Shown: positions 52,293-59,307 of the stretch, piece by piece
Numbering within the stretch: position 1 is the first letter of the stretch
Layout of the letters: each line of letters begins with the position of its first letter
DNA from: Chryseobacterium paridis
Lineage (GTDB): Bacteria > Bacteroidota > Bacteroidia > Flavobacteriales > Weeksellaceae
Assembly (NCBI RefSeq): GCF_016595215.1
Contig: NZ_JAENHK010000010.1
Span: 1,969,390 to 2,033,389, forward strand
DNA: 64,000 bases
Direction: 5' to 3'
Made by a program: the position numbers and the translations under genes
The notes under the pieces: generated by a model
Database searches by the model: none
Told to the model about the DNA's origin: nothing
Seen by the model: the letters and a program-made list of their open reading frames with translations, nothing else

Positions 52293-53093
52293 ATGATCAA
52301 AGTATTTATAGCAGGAGCAACAGGATGGGCTGGCTCCGAATTGAGCAAAGGAGTATTTAAACAAGAAGGAATGGAATTGGTGGGTGGACTGTCCCGATCC
52401 AACAATGGAAAGAATCTGGCTGAGATCCTTAATTTAGGTGACGGAGATATTCCTGTTTTTGACACCATTGAAAAGGCATTGGAAACGATTGATTTTGATG
52501 TATTATTTGATTATACAAAACCAGATATTGCCAAGACCAACATTCTTGCAGCTTTGAAAAAAGGGAAAAAAGTAATCGTTGGAACTTCTGGATTAACTTC
52601 TGAAGATTATTCAGAAATAGAAAAAGTAGCACTTGCAAATAATACTTCTGTATTGGCTGTAGGAAATTTTGCTATTACGGTTGTTCTATTGCAAAAGTTT
52701 GCAGAGATTGCTGCAAAATACATTCCCAACTATGAAATCATCGACTATGCTCATGAACATAAAATAGACACTCCAAGTGGTACTGTAAGAGAATTAGCAC
52801 ACCGCCTTGCCCAGGTTCAAAAGCCAACTGTTCACATTCCTACTGATCAATTAGTGGGTGAAAAGGAAACAAGAGGAGCTGATATGGAAGGAGTGCATGT
52901 TCACTCTGTAAGACTCCCCGGATACGTTATCGCTGTAGAAACAATCTTTGGATTAAAAGATGAAAGGCTAACGATAAGACACGATTCCGGAACCAGTGCT
53001 GAGCCTTATGTAAAAGGAGGTCTGTTGGCTATCGAAAAAATAGGAACGTTTAAGGGTCTTAGAAGAGGTTTAGATACCGTAATGGATTTCTAA
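52293..53093 (+). CDS. DapB-like dihydrodipicolinate-reductase-family protein with altered active site
   Basis: 266 residues with the DapB two-domain layout: Rossmann start MIKVFIAGATGWAGSEL (GxxGxxG at 8-14), TSG and GNFAITVVLLQKF as in DapB, then EIIDYAHEHKIDTPSGT, and a nucleotide-side C-terminal end. In E. coli DapB the equivalent of the last segment is EAHHRHKVDAPSGT; by this alignment K157 and PSGT are kept but the proton-donor His159 is Ala153, and the usual GRMG after the first loop is GWAG. So it may not be the lysine-pathway enzyme but a paralog acting on another cyclic imine or aldehyde. It lies 30 bases after the flavodoxin-RidA gene in the same operon. No signal peptide. Confidence 0.8.
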   Translation: MIKVFIAGATGWAGSELSKGVFKQEGMELVGGLSRSNNGKNLAEILNLGDGDIPVFDTIEKALETIDFDVLFDYTKPDIAKTNILAALKKGKKVIVGTSGLTSEDYSEIEKVALANNTSVLAVGNFAITVVLLQKFAEIAAKYIPNYEIIDYAHEHKIDTPSGTVRELAHRLAQVQKPTVHIPTDQLVGEKETRGADMEGVHVHSVRLPGYVIAVETIFGLKDERLTIRHDSGTSAEPYVKGGLLAIEKIGTFKGLRRGLDTVMDF

Positions 53094-53120
53094 GTATTTC
53101 CCCGAATAAAACTACAATTA

Positions 53121-53143
53121 AGAGGCTTTTCAGTCTCTTTTTT
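53121..53143 (+). terminator. Weak terminator after the DapB-like gene
   Basis: AGAG (53121-53124) pairs with CTCT (53134-53137) plus partial inner pairs, followed by seven T. Short stem, good T tract. Confidence 0.5.
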
Positions 53144-53211
53144 TATTCAAAAAAATAGGAGATATTATCATCAATAATCTTATATTTAATTTTCGGAATT
53201 AAAAAATATAC

Positions 53212-54318
53212 ATGAAAAGAATTTCACAGATTGTACTCCTTTTATCATTTAGTCTTGCTTATTCTCAAACCAATTTTAAGATGGAGATCAGTGCTCCGGA
53301 TTTTGAAAAGGATTCAATATCCATTGGACCAATAATGGGTATGGGAGGTATTCACACCTTATACAAATTTGTTGTAAATCAGGATAAGAATGTCAGGTTT
53401 ATGAAAAGTTTCAACAGTGCTTTCATAAGAATCAATGATCAAAATGTAATGACCGGCCAAATAGATTATCCACAGCCTATATTATTTAGTTATTTTAATA
53501 CTGTTGAAAATGGAGCTTATGGATCTGATGTTTTCTTTATTGAAAGTGGAAATTATAAGATTAAGATCAATAACAAGAATATGGACTTTACTCCAGATTC
53601 TGATACACCTACAAATATAGAATACAAAAAATTGAAAAAGCAGCTTGAAATAGCTGATAAAAAACTGAAGCCTTTTGTAGATAACAATCCCATCAATATT
53701 GAATATAAAGAGAAGTTATTACGAAATTATATTTTAAAAAATAAGAACTCTTATGTTGCATTTTGGGAAATAGTGAGTGATTATTCGAAGTATGGATTCA
53801 ATAGAAGTTATGTTGAGAATATGCCATTATTCTCAAAAAAGATAAAGGAAACATTCAGTTATCAGGAATTTGATAAAATATTGAAACTGGAAAATTCCAC
53901 GAATGTAGGGGCAACTTTTCCGGATCTAAAACTCAATTCCACTGATAAAATAAGTAAATCAAGCTTTTCAGACTATAAGCTCACATTAATAGATTATTGG
54001 GCGACTACGTGTAAACCATGCATTAAAGATTTGCCTAAGTTGGTAAGTTTACATGAAAATTATAAATCTAAAGGGGTCCAATTTATAAGTGTTGCCGATG
54101 ATACTGTGAAAGATAGAATGGACCGGGCTAATAAAATATTGGGCGAAAATAAAGTGACGTGGAAAAATTATTTTGATCTGAATAAAGAATTTCCCGCAAA
54201 ATTACATGCCACAGGTTATCCACTACAAATTCTTGTAGATCAGAATGGAAAAATCATAGCCAGAAAATTCGGAGAGCTTGATCAGATTGCAGCAGAAATA
54301 GAAAAACATATTCAATAA
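53212..54318 (+). CDS. TlpA-family thiol-disulfide oxidoreductase
   Basis: 368 residues. Signal peptide (MKRISQIVLLLSFSLAYSQ), an N-terminal DUF4369-like beta domain (about 25-130), a helical linker, and a C-terminal thioredoxin-like domain (about 230-368) with the C267-K-P-C270 active site in YWATTCKPCIKDLP and the cis-Pro loop ATGYPLQILVD. It reduces or rearranges disulfides in the periplasm. Ends convergent with the MFS gene. Confidence 0.88.
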   Translation: MKRISQIVLLLSFSLAYSQTNFKMEISAPDFEKDSISIGPIMGMGGIHTLYKFVVNQDKNVRFMKSFNSAFIRINDQNVMTGQIDYPQPILFSYFNTVENGAYGSDVFFIESGNYKIKINNKNMDFTPDSDTPTNIEYKKLKKQLEIADKKLKPFVDNNPINIEYKEKLLRNYILKNKNSYVAFWEIVSDYSKYGFNRSYVENMPLFSKKIKETFSYQEFDKILKLENSTNVGATFPDLKLNSTDKISKSSFSDYKLTLIDYWATTCKPCIKDLPKLVSLHENYKSKGVQFISVADDTVKDRMDRANKILGENKVTWKNYFDLNKEFPAKLHATGYPLQILVDQNGKIIARKFGELDQIAAEIEKHIQ

Positions 54319-54320
54319 TA

Positions 54321-54349
54321 AAAATGACAGCCTTTTGCTGTCATTTTCT
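54321..54349. terminator. Bidirectional terminator between TlpA-like and MFS genes
   Basis: AAAATGACAGC (54321-54331) pairs with GCTGTCATTTT (54337-54347). The minus-strand stop codon of the MFS gene lies inside the stem. Confidence 0.85.
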
Positions 54350-55738
54350 TTTAATAAGAACATCCGCCGGAGTTTTCCAAATACAAATAATCACTATGAT
54401 CAGGCATAAAATATTGGCCAATAAAGCAGCAACAAATGCTTTTTGGTAATCAATAAAGCCAGGATGTGTTCCCAGATAATAATAGAACACACTCCCAATA
54501 ACAATGATTCCTACAATAGCGGCTGATTGTTGAAATGTAATATATACACCAGAAGCATTTCCAGCCAATTTCTCTGGAATACCTGATAAAGCAATATTAG
54601 CCAGCGAAGGAATGATAGAGCCAACGCCTATTCCGTGAATAAACAATAACGCATACAGCAGCAAAGATGAAGATTGTTTTGAAAATAAATACCCTTGTGC
54701 AATCAATACACTGATGATTACAAGTAGCCCAACTATCAGGACTTTTTTTCCATAACATAATATAAGTTTGGGTGATATTATTGATGCTAGAATAAATCCC
54801 AACCCCTGAAAAACAATAATTTCCCCAGCATGCAGAGGACTGATCTTCAAGCCATCCTGAAAAAACAGCGATAAAATATAAAAATAAGAATCAAGCATGA
54901 TAAAGAAAAAAGAAACAGCAATAATTCCTATGTTAAAATTTTTAAATTTAAAAAGGTTAAGATCAATCAGATAAGGTTTCCCATGTTGTATTCTGGATTT
55001 TTGATTTTTAATGAAAAGAAATAGGACTACCAAGGAAATAACAAGCAAAAATATATTTTTGACCCTTTCCCCATTATGCTCCATCATGGTCAAGGCATAA
55101 GTAAAACAAAAAAGAGCACTCGCCAATAAAAGAACACCGTAAAAATCAAACCGATTATTGTTATCATTTTTAGATTCATCAAGGACTTTCCACCCAAAAA
55201 AAATGGCTAATAAACAAATAGGAATATTGATCAGAAAAATCAATCGCCATGATTCCGGCATAAAAGTCAGTGATGAAAAATAACCTCCAAGAAATTGCCC
55301 CGAAAGTGTTCCAATACCAATTGTAATTCCATACCATCCCATCGCTTTGGTTCTGTCTTCCTGTTCCGGAAATAGAATCTGGATCATGGATAAAACCTGA
55401 GGTGACATTAATGCCGCACTGATACCTTGTACAAACCTCGAAACCATAAGAAAAACAGAATTGGAAGATAATCCACAAGCTATTGAGCTTATCATAAAGA
55501 AAACCAACCCTATAATGAAGATCCTTTTTCTTCCATACAGATCTCCCATTCTTCCTCCGGTTATCAGAAAAGAAGCAAAACCTATAAGATAAGAAGCAAT
55601 GATCAGTTGCATTTCACTATTGGTGATATGAATATCTTTTTGGATAGAAGGAATGGAAACATTAATAATAAAAATGTCCATGATCGTAAGTAATTGTGCA
55701 AAAAGGATCACAATTAATTGTATTGCATTATTTTTCAT
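54341..55738 (-). CDS. MFS multidrug transporter, DHA2 (14-TM) type
   Basis: 465 residues with about 14 hydrophobic segments. Motif A, GRMGDLYGRKRIF (near residue 62), and the start LTIMDIFIINVSIPSIQKDI (motif D1 type) fit drug:proton antiporters of the EmrB/QacA group. Exports lipophilic compounds with proton motive force. It is preceded by the palindrome ATAGATATATCTAT (55745-55758) and by a same-strand TetR gene, so TetR repression is likely. Confidence 0.9.
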   Translation of the reverse strand: MKNNAIQLIVILFAQLLTIMDIFIINVSIPSIQKDIHITNSEMQLIIASYLIGFASFLITGGRMGDLYGRKRIFIIGLVFFMISSIACGLSSNSVFLMVSRFVQGISAALMSPQVLSMIQILFPEQEDRTKAMGWYGITIGIGTLSGQFLGGYFSSLTFMPESWRLIFLINIPICLLAIFFGWKVLDESKNDNNNRFDFYGVLLLASALFCFTYALTMMEHNGERVKNIFLLVISLVVLFLFIKNQKSRIQHGKPYLIDLNLFKFKNFNIGIIAVSFFFIMLDSYFYILSLFFQDGLKISPLHAGEIIVFQGLGFILASIISPKLILCYGKKVLIVGLLVIISVLIAQGYLFSKQSSSLLLYALLFIHGIGVGSIIPSLANIALSGIPEKLAGNASGVYITFQQSAAIVGIIVIGSVFYYYLGTHPGFIDYQKAFVAALLANILCLIIVIICIWKTPADVLIKRK

Positions 55739-55744
55739 TTTTAT

Positions 55745-55758
55745 ATAGATATATCTAT
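55745..55758. promoter_or_regulatory. Candidate TetR operator upstream of the MFS gene
   Basis: ATAGATATATCTAT is a perfect 14-base palindrome 7 bases before the MFS start codon. It shares TAGATA/TATCTA half-sites with the palindrome upstream of the TetR gene, but the spacing differs (0 versus 4 bases). Confidence 0.45.
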
Positions 55759-55777
55759 TTTTAAATCCATAAAAAAA

Positions 55778-56341
55778 TTAAGGCAGCAAGCCCTTAATTA
55801 TTTTTTTTGTCTGATCGAATGCATCTGCATTTTTATTAATTGTAGAAATAACCACAGCTCCTTCCAAAAGCAAAAATATATTCTCAGTTATCGCATCTGC
55901 ATTCACTGAACCGTCTTCTTTGTTATATTCAGTAATCAATTCTTTGATCATTATTTTCTGTTTTTCTTTATGCTTCATAACAAATTCAGAAATCACAGGA
56001 TTGCTGTCTCCCAGTTCAGCATTAATCTTAATGAAATGACATCCGGAAAATCCTGAAGAATTCTGCAATTCCTTACGATAATCAACCAAAGTAAAAATTT
56101 TGTCCTTTGCCTTTATAAGTTTTGAAGAATGTTTTTCAAATCCATCGAACCATTTTAATTCTTCTTTGATTAAATACACCTTCAGCAGTTCATTTTTAGA
56201 TGAAAAATGATTGTACAAGGACCCAATGGCAATATCTGCTTCAGCAATAATTTGATTAATCCCCGTAGAATTAAAACCCTGCTTATAAAAAAGATCTGAA
56301 GCAACTCTGATAATTCTGTCTTTTACTTTTTCCTTTTCCAT
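55778..56341 (-). CDS. TetR/AcrR family transcriptional regulator
   Basis: 187 residues from the ATG at 56341; a GTG at 56356 in frame overlaps the -7 box TAACTTTG (56356-56363) and is rejected. N-terminal HTH: DRIIRVASDLFYKQGFNSTGINQIIAEADIAIGSLYNHFSSKNELL. The ligand domain contains FSGCHFIKINAELGD. Sits upstream of the MFS gene in the same direction, 39 bases apart. A 22-base inverted repeat covers the region just upstream of the -7 element, consistent with autorepression. Confidence 0.9.
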   Translation of the reverse strand: MEKEKVKDRIIRVASDLFYKQGFNSTGINQIIAEADIAIGSLYNHFSSKNELLKVYLIKEELKWFDGFEKHSSKLIKAKDKIFTLVDYRKELQNSSGFSGCHFIKINAELGDSNPVISEFVMKHKEKQKIMIKELITEYNKEDGSVNADAITENIFLLLEGAVVISTINKNADAFDQTKKIIKGLLP

Positions 56342-56355
56342 TTCAAAAATTTTCA

Positions 56356-56363
56356 CAAAGTTA
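56356..56363 (-). promoter_or_regulatory. -7 element of the TetR gene
   Basis: TAACTTTG on the minus strand, 14 bases before the ATG at 56341, directly downstream of the palindrome at 56371-56392. Confidence 0.5.
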
Positions 56364-56370
56364 AATAAAA

Positions 56371-56392
56371 AAATAGATAGACCTATCTATTT
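56371..56392. promoter_or_regulatory. Candidate TetR operator upstream of the TetR gene
   Basis: Perfect 10-base arms AAATAGATAG and CTATCTATTT around AC. The core TAGATAGACCTATCTA is a typical size for a TetR-family operator and sits between the -33 and -7 regions of the TetR promoter. Confidence 0.55.
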
Positions 56393-56524
56393 TAATTTTT
56401 ATAAAAATTAAAATAAAGCTAATTAAGTTTATTTTGTTGTAACAGGCAGCTGTATTTATCTATCTTCCTAATAAATACTCACTACATATAAAATTTTTGA
56501 GTTGCTGAATTAAAAATCTTATTT

Positions 56525-56602
56525 ATGAACACAATCCGGATAAATTTATTTTTATTAATTTTCATACTTCTTTTTGCATTATGCCAACCTACAGAAAAAT
56601 AA
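56525..56602 (+). CDS. Putative 25-aa lipoprotein-like peptide
   Basis: A short ORF (ATG to TAA) encoding a basic start, a hydrophobic core (LFLLIFILLFALC) and a short polar tail (QPTEK). It resembles a lipoprotein signal peptide with almost no mature part, so it may be a micro-lipoprotein, or the leftover start of a deleted gene. It ends 9 bases before the VOC gene. Low support. Confidence 0.3.
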   Translation: MNTIRINLFLLIFILLFALCQPTEK

Positions 56603-56611
56603 ACTAAAACT

Positions 56612-57001
56612 ATGAGCATCAGTAATCCCGTTGTCTATTTTGAAATTCCTGTGAACAATATAGAGCGTGCAGAGAAATTCTATACTTCCGTATTCCATTT
56701 TAGTTTTGAAAAAGAAATCATTGATCATTATGAAATGTCTATATTTCCTTTTGAGGAAAAAAACAGTGGAATAACTGGAGCCTTAGCCAAAGGTGATGTT
56801 TACAAACCAACCAAGGATGGAGTTATCATCTACTTTACTACAGCAGATATTGATCTTACTTTAGAAAAAGTTTTAGAAAATGGCGGTAAGGTTTTATATC
56901 CAAAAACATTTAACGAAAAATACGGCTGTGCAGTAGCTGAATTTGAAGATTCTGAAGGGAATAGAATTGCGCTTCATCAAACTTTGAAGAATAGAGAATA
57001 A
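56612..57001 (+). CDS. VOC (glyoxalase/bleomycin resistance-like) protein
   Basis: 129 residues of the vicinal-oxygen-chelate fold: VVYFEIPVNNIERAEKFYTSVFHFSFE, IIYFTTADIDLTLEKVLENGGKVLYPKT, VAEFEDSEGNRIALHQ. The second half carries the usual E and H positions of VOC metal sites. Substrate unknown. It lies near a TetR/MFS efflux unit and may share its stress context. Confidence 0.87.
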   Translation: MSISNPVVYFEIPVNNIERAEKFYTSVFHFSFEKEIIDHYEMSIFPFEEKNSGITGALAKGDVYKPTKDGVIIYFTTADIDLTLEKVLENGGKVLYPKTFNEKYGCAVAEFEDSEGNRIALHQTLKNRE

Positions 57002-57105
57002 AGTACAGCATACAAAACACTAAAATATATTTAATTTATATCCCTACATATTTGTATCTTTAAAGTACAACTAAACCTTTATTGTTAATTTTTTGATACA
57101 AAATT

Positions 57106-57771
57106 ATGGCAGAAGAAATTTATTTCATAAAAACCAATCCCACTATTGCCAAAATTAATTTGTACAATAAACTTTGTTCTGAAGAAAATGCTGTACTTCA
57201 ATATCTGGACGAGGATAAGAAAACAAGTCTGGAAATTATCAAAGCAAAGGTGAAAGATAGTGTTGAAAATCTCAGCCCTGAAGAGCTGCGAAGTATTTTT
57301 CATTGGTTTCAGACCGAATATGATGATAAAAAAACAGATCCTATTGCTTGTAAAGAAGAAATTATTAACCAGCTTTTTATTAACGGTATCGATCAGTTTT
57401 ATCAAATTCCATCAACAGACACTCCGAGTTTTAATCAAATTATCTCAGACTATCAAAAACATTCCCAAAGTATTTTAGATTATAAATTCAGTGCGGACAC
57501 TCTTAGCCCCTTTCTCATTTATGGAATATTTTTTACCGGATTGATCAATCAGTCTCATGGAAAGGAAAACAGTCAAATGCTCCTAATGGATTTTTTAAAG
57601 CCTGATTTCACCACTTTATACTCATTCGCTGAGGAAGAATTCAACTCCGGGTCCAAAAATTCGGGAAATGAATATCTGTATGGATCCGAATCTATGCTTT
57701 CTGTACATTTTGGAGAGCTATATGATCTTACCCGATATTATAAGGATCCTATTATTAAACTGCAGGACTAG
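57106..57771 (+). CDS. Hypothetical protein, 221 aa
   Basis: Not recognised. Soluble, acidic and helical, no signal peptide or TM helix except a mildly hydrophobic stretch (LSPFLIYGIFFTGLINQ, about 137-153). The start MAEEIYFIKTNPTIAKINLYNK and the end HFGELYDLTRYYKDP hint at a two-helix-bundle fold. It lies between a VOC gene and the remnant of a receptor gene. Function cannot be inferred. Confidence 0.65.
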   Translation: MAEEIYFIKTNPTIAKINLYNKLCSEENAVLQYLDEDKKTSLEIIKAKVKDSVENLSPEELRSIFHWFQTEYDDKKTDPIACKEEIINQLFINGIDQFYQIPSTDTPSFNQIISDYQKHSQSILDYKFSADTLSPFLIYGIFFTGLINQSHGKENSQMLLMDFLKPDFTTLYSFAEEEFNSGSKNSGNEYLYGSESMLSVHFGELYDLTRYYKDPIIKLQD

Positions 57772-57877
57772 CGATCCGCTCTTTATTTTTACATCTTCTA
57801 AATGTATTATACACATTTTCTGCATTTTACTATGTAATATAACTTTCTTTAAAGTTGTCTTAAGAGTAAAATATCAC

Positions 57878-58063
57878 AATACCAATCGTGACAGAGGAGT
57901 TGAATATTATCCAAATTATAACGTGGAGTATTACACCAAAGGAATTACACGCAATGTATATCTTTCTGTAACCTATAAATTTGGAAATAATGATGTAAAA
58001 GGAGCAACAAAACAGGTAAAGTTTGAAGAATCAAATAGAGCTGGTGGAAATGGTGGAAATTAA
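57878..58063 (+). pseudogene. 3' remnant of a TonB-receptor/outer-membrane barrel gene
   Basis: The reading frame ending at 58063 encodes YNVEYYTKGITRNVYLSVTY and neighbouring residues that match the C-terminus of the receptor gene at 61107-63485: over the last 59 residues I count 46 identities. Homology starts abruptly near 57878; upstream sequence is unrelated and no start or plug domain remains. It is a decayed or deleted copy, not a gene. Its stop overlaps the convergent 123-aa membrane-protein gene by 4 bases. Confidence 0.85.
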
Positions 58064-58431
58064 AAAAACAGTTTAGATTTCTGAGGGTGGATTTGAAAAA
58101 AATAATATCCTATTCCACCCATAAAATAAGCCACAACATCAAAGATATCTCCTATAAATTTATCCGAAATAGAAGGGCAAAGAACTTCAAACAAAATTGA
58201 CAGGTATACAATTGATGTAATGATAAATTTCAAATTAGGTTTCCAATGGAAGCCTAATATTTTGTTCATCACATACTGTATGAGATAGCAATACATCGGG
58301 ATGGTGATAAGATCCGTAAAATAGGCATTTATAAAAGGAATAATTATCCCGTTTTTCCGAAGAATGATTATGCCTAACCAGGATAGTAAGCCAAGTAAAA
58401 ACCAATTCGAAATTTTATATTCTCTAAGCAT
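58060..58431 (-). CDS. Small membrane protein, VanZ-like pattern
   Basis: 123 residues, four hydrophobic segments (about 9-25, 38-58, 68-85, 95-112). The second half, SILFEVLCPSISDKFIGDIFDVVAYFMGGIGYYFF, resembles the E-x2-Q...D-x2-D-x-x-x-N pattern of small VanZ-like proteins, though the match is loose. Its ATG lies within the end of a 43-aa ORF (8-base overlap), so the two are coupled. Confidence 0.65.
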   Translation of the reverse strand: MLREYKISNWFLLGLLSWLGIIILRKNGIIIPFINAYFTDLITIPMYCYLIQYVMNKILGFHWKPNLKFIITSIVYLSILFEVLCPSISDKFIGDIFDVVAYFMGGIGYYFFQIHPQKSKLFF

Positions 58432-58555
58432 GTAAGATTGCCATGATAATTCCCAGGATAACCTGAAGTACTTTGACCATCACTTCCTGGAAATCATTTT
58501 TATTCTCTCCTATCTCCGCCGCTTTTTCGTAATCAAATTTTTGTTTCCCTTCCAT
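58424..58555 (-). CDS. 43-aa membrane peptide, coupled to the VanZ-like gene
   Basis: A short ORF of 43 residues: polar, charged N-terminal half (MEGKQKFDYEKAAEIGENKND) and one TM helix (VMVKVLQVILGIIMAILHA). The TATATTTG -7 box (58577-58584, minus) lies 21 bases before its ATG, and its stop overlaps the downstream start by 8 bases, so it is almost certainly translated. Function unknown. Confidence 0.6.
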   Translation of the reverse strand: MEGKQKFDYEKAAEIGENKNDFQEVMVKVLQVILGIIMAILHA

Positions 58556-58585
58556 TACATTTTGATTTGAATAATGCAAATATAC

Positions 58586-58613
58586 AAAAATTAGAACAAT
58601 TGTTCTAATTTTT
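58586..58613. promoter_or_regulatory. Perfect 28-bp palindrome, likely TetR operator
   Basis: The core TTAGAACAATTGTTCTAA (58591-58608) is extended on both sides by A5/T5 to a perfect palindrome of 28 bases. It lies between the -7 box of the 43-aa/VanZ-like unit (58577-58584, minus) and that of the TetR gene (58636-58643, plus), so one dimer or a pair of dimers could shut both. Confidence 0.65.
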
Positions 58614-58635
58614 TAAATATTTAAAAAATCTCCCT

Positions 58636-58643
58636 TATATTTG
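58636..58643 (+). promoter_or_regulatory. -7 element of the second TetR gene
   Basis: TATATTTG ends 4 bases before the ATG at 58648, which implies a leaderless or nearly leaderless mRNA. Confidence 0.5.
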
Positions 58644-58647
58644 ATTC

Positions 58648-59268
58648 ATGAAAACCAAGGAAAGGATTACAGCAACAGCTCTTCAGCTTTTCAACGATCA
58701 AGGCTACAATACCATTACAACAAGACACATTGCTGCTGAAATGAATATAAGCCCTGGAAATTTGCATTACCATTTTAAACATTCAGAAGACATTGTAAAG
58801 GCCATTTTCTCTGAATTAATTATTGAGATGGATGAAATGATGAACAAACTTTATGAAACTAAGGCTAAAACTTTAGAAAGTCTATACCACTTTACCTTTC
58901 ATACCTATGAGATATTCTATTCCTATCGTTTCCTCTTTCTCAATTTTGTGGATATTTTAAAAAAGATTCCTGAGATAGAAGTCCTCTATGAAAAGATCAA
59001 TATGGAAAGGAAAATTGAGTTTCAATCCATATTCTCTGACTTCCAAAAGAATAAAATATTCCAGGATAACATACCTGATTTTATCATTGAAAACCTCAGC
59101 ACCCAAATATTTATTATTGCTGACAACTGGATTTCGTATAATAGCTTAACTTTAAAGTTGCCAAAAGAAGAAGCTATACAACATTATAGTCTCATCCAGA
59201 TGAACTTATTTTATCCTTTACTAAGCGTTGAACAACAGGAGCTGTATCAATTAAATTACATCCAGTAA
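58648..59268 (+). CDS. TetR/AcrR family transcriptional regulator
   Basis: 206 residues. HTH: ERITATALQLFNDQGYNTITTRHIAAEMNISPGNLHYHFKHSEDIVKAIF. The longer C-terminal ligand domain (about 60-206) is helical and rich in Phe. It lies behind a perfect 28-bp palindrome and diverges from a small membrane-protein unit, its likely target. The next gene, an AraC-like regulator, starts 39 bases downstream in the same direction. Confidence 0.9.
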   Translation: MKTKERITATALQLFNDQGYNTITTRHIAAEMNISPGNLHYHFKHSEDIVKAIFSELIIEMDEMMNKLYETKAKTLESLYHFTFHTYEIFYSYRFLFLNFVDILKKIPEIEVLYEKINMERKIEFQSIFSDFQKNKIFQDNIPDFIIENLSTQIFIIADNWISYNSLTLKLPKEEAIQHYSLIQMNLFYPLLSVEQQELYQLNYIQ

Positions 59269-59307
59269 AATCATCAACTTAGAAAGCAAGCAAACAATCA
59301 TAATTTT

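Noticed and set aside
56342..56356. GTG start for the TetR gene at 55.8-56.3 kb
   Set aside because: It overlaps the TAACTTTG promoter element, so the transcript would not include it.
57668..58063. 131-aa ORF as a complete gene
   Set aside because: Its first half overlaps the end of the 221-aa gene in another frame and has no coding character; only the last 60 codons are meaningful, as a receptor-gene remnant.
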